From Acanthaster planci (taxonomy: Eukaryota > Echinodermata > Asteroidea > Valvatida > Acanthasteridae): a stretch of DNA of 48,310 bases. Within the stretch, counting starts at the first letter, position 1, and each line of letters begins with the position of its first letter. A model generated the notes under the pieces. That model was not told where the DNA came from. It made no database searches and worked only from the letters and a program-made list of their open reading frames with translations. The position numbers and the translations under genes were made by a program. The stretch is from positions 135,263 to 183,572 of the forward strand of contig NW_019091698.1 of NCBI RefSeq assembly GCF_001949145.1, given 5' to 3'. This document shows positions 1 to 10,400 of this stretch, piece after piece.

Positions 1-1076
1 CACATTTATCTCCATTTGCACCTGAAATCCAGAAACATATTTTAGAATTAAATGGCTTTTGAAGGGAACAGTGTACAAAACGAGAGACTGAATATTACTG
101 ATACATATACATATATGTCTAATCGACATGAAATTCGCTTGGTGGATCATAACTAAAATCCTGATTAGTTAGGTGAACAAATTTGAATTTCAAATTGTAC
201 GACTTCTTGAATATTTATTTCTATATAAATTGACGTACACATACTTCTTCTATACTTTCTTTGTGGCACTGCTCCTATCTATTTTTGAACTTCACAGATA
301 CTAAGAATCTTATCTGAATTTGCAGATGCACTGACAGGAATGTGTTACATACATATGGGCTTACTTGAAAAATGCAGTAATGTTGCCACCCCTATCATGT
401 TAAAGGTGAAACTTTCAGATCTGTATCTACTGAACATAATAACTATTTAGTTTCAACTTTGTGTTAGAAGATTTTTTATACAGTATATCAATTTAGTAAC
501 ACAAAGGTCATCAATACAGTACATTAATTTAGTAACACAAAGTTCATCAAAAGTCTTGAAATGAGTTCAAAATCTGCAAAACGGTACGTAGTGGTCCACA
601 AACAAAATGTCTGTGTTTCGTTTAGATTCGAGTCAGGTCGGTTTGGTACTATTATTTGGCTTGGGTTAGTTTGAGATTTAGGACGCCTTTTGACTTGTCC
701 TTTGTCTTTAATAACATATTTAGCCAATGGAACAAGTTTAAGCCCGTCAGACCGGATTTTAAAAACATAAAAATTCCTTAATAGCTACAACAAAAGTGCT
801 GTCTTTTTAGTTGGTATCATCCAGCGATCTCTTTCCAACTGGAAGCTGTGCAATATGAAGTTCGCGGGGTTTAGGCAATGAATTATATGTCGTGTTTACA
901 TTGGGTTGTTTTTGGTAAAGCATGCATCCGTGACAAGAACAAATCTGGATTTGAAGCTTAACTCTTGAAAATAATCCTTTTTGAAATGGGTTGAAACGGT
1001 CGAGAAAGTCAATACAAATATTTTATTTGTAGCACTTTAAAGTTCACCTGTACTTCTGGGGAAATGGGACTCTTAC
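1..1076. other. Intron following the CUB exon, no further exon recognised
   Basis: AT-rich sequence downstream (minus strand) of the last recognised exon. A near-duplicate of about 30 bp (cagtatatcaatttagtaac and cagtacattaatttagtaac) lies at about 480-540. I see no exon with both splice sites and a continuing domain, so the remaining exons probably lie left of position 1. Confidence 0.5.
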
Positions 1077-1430
1077 CAGATGATGGTAGGCTAAAAGCTG
1101 AAAGGAAAAATCCTGCGGCGTTATTGTACGCTCCATCAAACGTTAACCATACAGTGTCTCCCAATGAGATTAGATGGGGTACTTCCCCCGTGCCTTTCCA
1201 CTCGAAGAACATGGTGGCACTATCGGCGCTGTCATTACCATCACCGGCACGGAAGACTGATCCATTATGGTTGTCGAGATTGTGAAAAATGATGCGAATT
1301 CTTCGTCCGTTTTCTGTTCTGATGATCCAAGTGAGGTTCACATTGCTCTGCTTGTGTGAGGAGGCAGTTCGCAAGTAGTTTGGAGAGGCAATTTGAGCCG
1401 ACTCATTTGCACGTATAAATACAGGGGAAG
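1077..1430 (-). CDS. Exon 16: CUB domain without cysteines
   Basis: Acceptor gtatttgcag, donor gtaaga; phase 1 to phase 1. It encodes residues 676-793: IASPNYLRTASSHKQSNVNL, TWIIRTENGRRIRIIFHNLD, then FFEWKGTGEVPHLISLGDTV, WLTFDGAYNNAAGFFLSAF. This follows the CUB pattern 'i-x-S-P-n-Y...n-x-x-W-x-i...i-x-l-x-F-x-x-f...g...p...s-x-x-l-x-F-x-s-d....GF-x-x-x-y'. All four canonical CUB cysteines are missing, so the fold would lack its two disulphides. The donor shows the coding sequence continues left of the window. Confidence 0.93.
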
Positions 1431-4400
1431 CTGCAAATACAAGACGGGAAAAATGTCATTGGTCTTGGAACGTCAAGTTCCAACATTTGGTTTAAATGCC
1501 CTCAGTGACAACTGCAGGTTGAACAAACTTACAAATGGGAAGTTTCAAAGATGTCATGGTGTTTAGTGTGTAATTTAGCTACAGGAGTACTTGGAAATTC
1601 TGTTAGAGATACAGCGGCGTATTCGGCTTCAGTCACCATGCATGCTTCCATGTATAATACATAAATATACCGATTACATTCTTACTATTCTCACCTGTGA
1701 AATATTTCTAGTTAAAAAAAACCTGGGGGCAATTTCCCCCTGCCTGCGCCACTTTATACACCTTTGGATGGATATCCGTTTCGGAAAGTCCCCTCTCCAA
1801 TAAAAAAAAATCAGACCGCAACAGTTACCTTTTACATAGAATGTAAACGTTTTTGAAGCCTGGCATCCATCAGAATTTGTTGCTGAGCAGGTCACTTCAT
1901 GAGGTCCAAGTCCGAACATTCCTCCTCTGACGCCGACACTTGTTGCATATCCCCGATCAGTGCAGTTAATGTCATTCACGAAGGGAAGATCCTTAGTGTC
2001 AGTAGCTGTTATCTCGGCCCAGGACACGCCAACAGCAAATCGACCAGATTTAAATTTGGCACTAAGGTTGGGAACGCTTGGGACAGTTAAAACTGGTTTG
2101 GCTGCGTACAAAACAAAATAGAAGGATTAATGTAAAATCTATGCAAGTTTTGGGATATTAATTACTTTCTGGGCAAAGATGATATTCTTTTAAATGAAGT
2201 GTCACTTAGGCCAGAAAAAGTCTCCGCTTTCTGGTCAGCGCGCGCATCGCCGTAGACCTACGCATCGGCAAAATAAGACAGTTTTATTTGGTAAAAAAAG
2301 ATGTCGAAAGGCTGCCAAACTTGCTTCATTGATTTCGAACCCTGCTACTGCGTAATTTTAATGTGTTTTTGATGGGGTACAGGTGAGTAATATATACAGT
2401 AAAGGAGTCCCTCTAGTTTCCCGGACATTTAGTGGGGCACTCTTTTTCAGATGACGTCATTTCTGTTGTATACATTTACACCTGAGACCAGACAAACGAG
2501 GTGGTCTTATGTCCTGTGACCATGCACAAGCTGAAAATGCTTATAAAAATTATAGGTTTTATTATTAAATTATAGGCATTATAGGTAGGCCTACACCGTT
2601 TGCGGAAAAAAGTGAGGGTAAAAAAAAGCCACATCGCCGCACCCAGCCCCTGACCAGAACCCGGAGAGTTTTTTGGCCTTAATCAGAACTGCACGTCTGC
2701 GTTCGCGGTACAAAAACCGTTGGAACAAAAGATAGGTCACTGTTTAATAGTGGCTTTGCGTTAATTGTAAACATGTAGGTTATGTAACCGGTTCAAATTA
2801 AATACAATTTTGGAAATAAACGTGTTTCGGGTGTTCATGAAGTGATGCCACCCGATATATGTGTCATTTATTAACACATCTACACGTATTTGTTTTTTAA
2901 AAATGAACACCTAAACATGATTAGCTTTGGATTATTGACACCACAACACGTTCTTAAAGACCAGGAAGGCTTTCAAAAGGCGTTTAAATAACACTTGTTT
3001 TTATAGTGAAGGACTTTGTCCAATGGCCATGTAGTAAGGGCATCAAAATGAGGGCAAAAGGGAGATAGTTGTTAACAAGTCAAAGATCAGAAATACACGA
3101 CAGGAAAAGATGGTTGAGCAAATCACTATTAATAGAAACTTAAAACATTGCAGCAAAGTAATTAAGCAAAACAACTACAGTGTTTTATCAACGCCCCAAA
3201 TTTGGAAAAAAAACGTCAAAATAAATTGCATTTTACACTTGTGCCACTAACTAGGGTAGGCCTAATTAAGTTGTTTATTTTGTATTTTTATGACAAATAG
3301 GCAGAACCACAGAAAGCCGGTATAAGGCACAAGGTATAAGGTATGATGAAGACATGTTGAAGGAATGTGAAGCTCGTGGGCTTATAAGTGGACCAGAGAT
3401 ACCCAACTTACGAGCGGCTTGATCACAAGTCTGAAATTCATGAGCACTTCATAATATATACTCAGTCGTATTTGTACTATTTTGAAGTCCCGAGAACCCT
3501 ACCTCTCACACGGAATAATAGCTTCCTTATCAGAAGGATCCTGTGCTGGTCAGTAACAAGACATGTTACTGAATTTGATCCATCCCCAGAATCCAGGCAA
3601 AACACGTGCTCAGCACAGGTAAACGAATTCATGTCATTGTTAAAGGCCGTGATGTCTGTCTGCGTGATCGTCGAATTCAACCTGTCGGATTCAACGCATA
3701 TGTTGATGACGGTTGTGGCATAGGTCACTGAACAATCTGTAACGAAATGCGGAAACTTATATGACCACATTAAATTGAAAAATATTTGTTCCATTGGTAA
3801 TCTCAATGAATGTTATAATCAAATATGGTATTTATCAAGGTGTGAATGGTAGACTATGACCATTTTGCATCTCACACATTCTTGTTTTGACGGGTGCTTT
3901 GAGAATACCGCTAATGCCAGGCCAGAGAGACTTGTACTCACCAATGTAAAGAGATTCCACTAGATGTCCATTTTGACAGCTGTGGTCAACAGATTAAAAA
4001 CAAAGCATCAAAAAAGAGTATTATTAAAAAAAAACAAAAAAAACAAAAACACAGAAACGTTTGCCGGCTAAAAAAAAAAGCACACCTAAAACCACGTTTA
4101 ATTAAACAAGGACAAGTTGACGGAATAAATTTTACACTGGTTAAATATAGTAGTTGAATATATGAGCGTATACTGCTAAGTAAGTATGCATGCTAACAAT
4201 GTGTACCACACCTCAAGGTTCTGGGTTTACGGGGGTTTTTATTCATACCATGAGCCAAATGCTCGAAATAATAATTAAGTTGAAATGAGTGGCTTGGCCC
4301 GTTACTATAAAGAAACCTCTATGACAAGGTATTTGCTCTGTCCCAGCATTGGAACCTTACTTTTTGCGTGCGTACCAGTAGCTTTAATTTGTGTTTGTCA

Positions 4401-7400
4401 CCGTCAGTGATTTGTACGTATTTGTTTGCGTTCATGGTACCTGTGGTGTCTTATAGTGTGAATAAATAAATATTGCATGACTTTTTATGAATATTCCTTT
4501 TCCTATGGTCTCGTCTTTTATTTAGTGTTTGCGTTACTGGGTTCTTATAATGCCCTTATCTTGTGACCCACAGCGAGCTATTTTTCCAAGAGCGCTTTTT
4601 GCGACTGATCGCCTTAAATAGTGCTGCTACAAAATTCTGGTTTGGGCAAGCTTGTAAAAGAGAAACCAAGGCTCATTTTACACCCTTATGGGCCTATGAC
4701 CTTCTTCTGAGCCACCCGACAGTATACATATTTGTAAATAGTTTGCCGGCCTTAGTAGAGTATTAACTGTCTAAATTGCGTAAGAGTGAAGGGAAATTAA
4801 CTAGTTGATAGTAAATTTTTTTTGGACTATTGCATCCCAGAAACTGACAACCACTTAATTTTTTATACTTCCTTAGCTTACTGAATATTAAAACTACTTA
4901 TTTTTAGATTCAGCCAGAATTAAAGCGACGCATATCGGTTGGTCTTGTGGTATTCGCCTTAATAAACATACGTATTTAACCTTCGATCCCTTGAATATAT
5001 TTGTGAATACTGATAAATAATAAACTTTGTGTGTTTTGTATTTGAATATTTAATTGGTTACTTAAATGAAATAGTCTTTCCATTAGGATCATTCTCAGTG
5101 TTTACACGAAGTTGTCGGGGAAAAACGCAAACCCGTAAAAGTCATGCTGCGCTAATATTCTTGGGTGTCAGCTGTGACAAAAGGACAGACTCGGTAAATT
5201 GTTTCGTACAAATGCAAGAACTTTATCGAATAAAAATCATTTTGGGGAGAGGAATTTGTGTCTTTGAGTAACTAACCAATAAGGCTGATCCAAAATTAAA
5301 GTATGAACTAGGGCTCCTGGGGCTGAAATTCGAGAACTTATCGCCATGCACCAGAATTTTCTCTTCTCGGGCGAAGATACGTCAATGTGTCATAGAAGTG
5401 ATTTGAAATGAAGGTGAATTTCAGGTACAATTGATTTGATGAAGTATCAGAAAGCCAAATGAAACTGTTAATACAAATGACAGCGTCGAACATCTGATCG
5501 GACATCCTTTTCACACTGTATCAACAGCATAATTGTTTGAAATTAGCTCGGGTCATAGTGATACGAGCGTCTATTCCCCTCATAGCTGAATAAAAGGAGT
5601 GTGGCTATTTGCATCTTGATGCACTGCTCACGTAAGCGGTTTAAACCAAAGTGTAATATTCTAATCCCAAACGTTTGGTCTTGGTCGAAAAATACTCCAT
5701 TAAACACAGAAAAAAATTTCACGATCTTTCTTACCACGTACACGCAGAGTCACTAAATTCACAGCATGGATATTGTGCAACCTGACGGTCCTCGTCGGTT
5801 TCACCCGAGCAGTCTGGGTTTAAGGGCATCGTTATGACACGGTCTTCAGTCGTGATCACAAGGTACTTTATGGAATCCTTGCTCAGAAACTCGAGACCAG
5901 TGATGGGACCACTTGTTCCCTTTGAAAAGATACAGCAAGAAATCAACTTCTCGTTTTTGGCAACAGCACGTCTCTCGTCTTCCTAGGTTTCTCAATTGCC
6001 ACATTACCGAAAGTGCCAAATAAGCAAAAACTTGAGTTCCTTTTCACCCTGTTACGATCCCAGTTGATCCAAATCCTTTTGTGTCTCCCTGAAAAGGTAC
6101 GTGTGGAATTTACGCATGTTCCAAAAAACCGTAGTCATTGATTTCGCTCTCAAAAGCTTTTAGCATGTGCGTTCCGAAATAGCCGGCGTTGGGTCAGCAC
6201 CTCCTTGTCGTCATCTCCTCTTTACCGCTGGATCGTGGCCAAGGCTGACTCCGCTGGGGAACCGTGGACCCTGCAGTGTCGTGGCTCCATGTGGAAGCCG
6301 AATCTCGGGGATCGACACTGACCTACCTGTCTGAACTGGGCTGTTCTGGCGCGGAGTTGAGTGTGGAGGCCCGACGACCGCGCTCTTTTAGCCATGGCAT
6401 TGACTGGGTGGGGCCTAATTTTCTTCCTCTCCTGAGTTGGCTCCTTAAGGTAATTATACTCGGCCGAATATAATTTGCCTCTTTACTTATTAGTATGTTT
6501 TTTGCCGACTTTCTAATTTTCATTTTGCTTGGCTGTGCTAATGTAAATAATTTCCTTTTATGCTTTTGACTGTTCAAATTCACGGTGTTCTTGCATGAGA
6601 GGTTTAAGTTGCAGCAAACCACTAGATTAACTTTGTTTTAATTTACTGCTTTGCTGATTTAAGTTTATAATTAAATGTTATTCCAAATTAGTTCCTTTAT
6701 TGTTCTTTGCTCGTATGTTTTAGTGTCCTGGTTCCCGTCTTTTGATTTTTCTTCTGCCGTGCGTTCTCCGCACGTAACAGAATTGGGGGCTGGTCTGGGA
6801 ACTGAAGCCATCAGACACTGTAGCAACAATTGAGTGTGTTTAGAGTTGGGATTTGTGTTTCATGTTATTAAGTGATTGCGTAGTCCTAACTTGGAAACGA
6901 AATCATGGCAAGTAAATTTGATATTAGCAAGTTCGTAGTCAGCTTTGAAGCCTCTCCTTTGGAGACTAAATTGAACACATTGAAGCGCACTGAATTGTTT
7001 GACGTAGCTAAACATTACAATGTTTCCGTGCTTGCTAGTATGAAAAAAGCAGACTTGAAGGCTGTTCTTGTAGAGTTCTTTGCCGACGAAGGCATATTAG
7101 AAACTCGAACTGTAGAGCCTAGTCATTACTCAGAGGACGCTGCCATTAGGTTAAAAGAACTTGAGCTTCAAATTCAAATTAAGCAAAGGAAAAAGGAAGA
7201 GGTGGAATTAGGACTGCGTCTTTTATATCTGCTGCTTTGTTGCAGTGTCCTAAAATCCAAGGTTACCATTCCTCTTCCCAAGTAACCATTACCGTGGGGG
7301 TGTAGCATATGTAAGTTTTTAAAATCTAAATTGATGAATGTCAATCATTTTGCACACAGCAGGTCGGTCACTACAAGGTCCATATTTGCTTACCTTGTCA

Positions 7401-10400
7401 CGAACTTCGACAAAACTGAATTTTTCGTCTGGGTTGCTGCAGTTTTCTTTCTGAGCTCTGACCACAGTTCCAGTGGCTGTCAAAAAGAGCCAAATTAAAT
7501 TGGGTGGGATTGGATTAAATTGCATTGCATTAAACTGTAATCTTTGAAAACGACCTATAGGAGTAGTGTAAACGTGTTTTGTCTGCATGATACAAAGTTC
7601 ACTCTCAGACTTTCGTATGTTTATCCCACTATCAACTCGGACATTCTCCAATGAATAATCACGTCAGCGTTAAACATGTTGCCTGCGGAGCAGTGGTCCT
7701 GCTCGACAGCCCTGTTTTTGGAATCCCCCAACATTAACTCAAAAGAAACTGTAGGACTTCACCTCAACCGTACAGAAGAAAATATATTTTCTTTATTAAA
7801 TCAATGTGGCAGAATCGTAAAATTAAACCTTATTACTCCCTACTATGACTGATAATCTTTTTCAAAAATAATTTTGAGACCGTGCATGTTTAGGCGCAAG
7901 GTTTGTCTCGTAGCTAAACCACACAGATTAGCACACTTCTTTCGTAAGCACATGCATGTATATGTTTACTTATAACGAATGTTGTTCTGTTTATGTCTGA
8001 TTACTTGAGATGCATTTTTGGTTGTAACATTGCTCTCTACAGGAAATTACCTCAGTCTGAAATGAAATTAGATTAAAAAAAGTCAAAATGACGCCATAAA
8101 GTTGTCATACTTGCACCAAAGAAGTAAGTACAGTCATTGTCGTGATCAACAACCAGACTTGTAAAACGAACACCGTCCACAAAGAGTATGGGTGGATCAG
8201 AATACGGTAGGTCAGGTGGTGTTCTAGTAGCGTCACTTCCTGACGTATGGTCATCAGGATTATAGTTGGGCACCAGCCTAAACAGCAGCGGAGAATAGTC
8301 CGTTGTGCGGTTTTCCTTACACTGCAAATAGACAAAGGAGAACATTACTCTAAAAGTTATCTTGCATTATCTTATAGCATGCGTAACATTCCAAGAGGCA
8401 CGTGAAAGGCAAACAGGACACGACAGGACCGGACAAGGGAAATGTATTGTATTTCCATTTTATATAAAATATCTTCAGATTGTTAATTGGCAATGAGAAA
8501 AGCTCAATTACTTTTTATTAATAAAGGGAAACCAGAGTTTCAAATTCATTGTGGAATCAATGGAATTACTTTGAAACGAAATGGTCGGAAACGTAGATTT
8601 TTGGCCATATGCAGCAAGGTATGAGACGGAGAGAACCCCCCCCGCTTTGTGTTGGTCATATTTTTGGCTACCAGGCTAATAGCAGAGCGATTATTAAAAC
8701 CAATAAACAGAACAAAACAGAGCACAACAGAAAGCAACAGAACACAACACAAAAGAATATTACAGAGCAGAACTCAACACAACATGACACAACACAACAC
8801 ACCAACAAACCTGACAAACAAACAGACGAAACAAAAAAGGCAATGCGACCGTCTTGATTTTCAGCTAAGACTGTATAGCGCCGCGCTGCGCAGTATGATC
8901 TTTTGTTTTAAGAACTTTGCATTCCTGCCTTTAGCTAAAATGCATTAAATGAGTCGAACTGCAGACTCCTTTTCCGACTTTTCGAAGGTTTTGTACCTTT
9001 TCTTGACTTCTTGAAGTTCTTTTGTCATGTGCGACACAGCAAAAATAGAAAGTGGCTTAACCTTCTCTGTCATCTATGCTCATTGCAAATTCTTGGCCGC
9101 TGCCACGGGGCTATAGAGGAGTGTTTCATAATACTTTAGCTCTGAGTGTCCGAGAAAACCATGTGCAGTTGGCCGACGTTTAAGTTTGAAAACGTCGTTC
9201 GTGAATGTAAAGCATGTTCAAAATCATTTGCGTCGAATTACGCTAGGATAGGATATGTATTCACATCACTCACGTGACATGAATACATATCCTGCCATTA
9301 TTACTAAAATCTGTTGCCGCCCCAGATCAAACAAATATCCAAGTCCTTCTTGTAATAGCTTGTTCATCTAAAGGTAGCTAGCACCCTCTAAGACTGATGG
9401 TTCGTGATTGCAAAATAAACTACAGGGAGGTCTTACTACACTACACAAACTGTGGTGGTAAATTTTATTTAACACCATTTTTTTTTCTTTTGGAATGGAA
9501 TTTGGTGTAGCAGAGGGTTAAATAATTCTTCAGGCATTGAAATAAAACAAAGAACTGGTGTTACATGACATTAGTGTTAAACTTGTCTCACAGCGCATGC
9601 ATCTTTGAAAGAAGCCTTCTGATTGGTCAATATAAAATTATGGGACGCTAGCTGCTGTAGGATTTTCTCGAACGTTACATGCTTGCGTGCCTGACACTTT
9701 TCCTTGATTGTGATTCAACCTTACTATCTGACAAATGTGTGGCGATGTTAAGAAGTTCAAGGGTGACTTGGCAGAAGTTGTGGAACTTGGTAAGTGTTTT
9801 AAATGACTGATGTGCTTCAGACTTGAACCGTCCTCCAACAAGATCACTCCGTCGAAAGACATGTCTGATAGTCCTGCACAAAACAGGCCTACTTGTTGAT
9901 GCGTGCATGAGTATTGCTTATACATAACAGGCGCACAGCCCAGGGAAAAAATTCCTGTAAAATTACTCCGTCCGAGCTAACACTAAAGAGAAATTATCTA
10001 CAGAATCAGTAAGATTAATATAGGCATGCCATGTACCCAGTGTTCCCTTATGAGGGCCAACTACACGTATGCACATGTACGTAAACCTAGTTTGTTTGTT
10101 TCAATGATGCCATTCACTTTTAGCCGAAAACACTCTACATGTAAATTTGCATGCCAATCTTTTTTAAAAGTGTGAACATAGGAAGTAAAGACGTTCGCAC
10201 ATTTCTTGCATAGTTTGCCAAGTTATATCCTTGTATGGGACTATTTTCAGAAAAATACGATGGTTTTACAATTTTTGCTTTTTTAACAATGGCCTAGGCC
10301 TACGCTGCATAGGGCCAGGCCCCTAACACTGTGGTAAGTGTACATGCAATACATGTAACTGGTCTGTATTGGTCTATTCTTTTTAGTAGATATTTAAACA

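Noticed and set aside
5735-5919. Cys-Glu-Phe-Ser-x-x-Ala-Cys-Thr at the end of exon 12 as the start of a MAM domain
   Set aside because: MAM domains start similarly (C-x-F-e...C-x-W), but the only phase-compatible next exon gives CCQNG and then HYR, not a 150-residue MAM. The position right after Sema favours PSI.
9638-9925. 95-codon minus-strand frame with SFDGVILLEDGS
   Set aside because: No splice sites or phase fitting the main gene and no recognised domain; perhaps a transposon relic, but not supportable.
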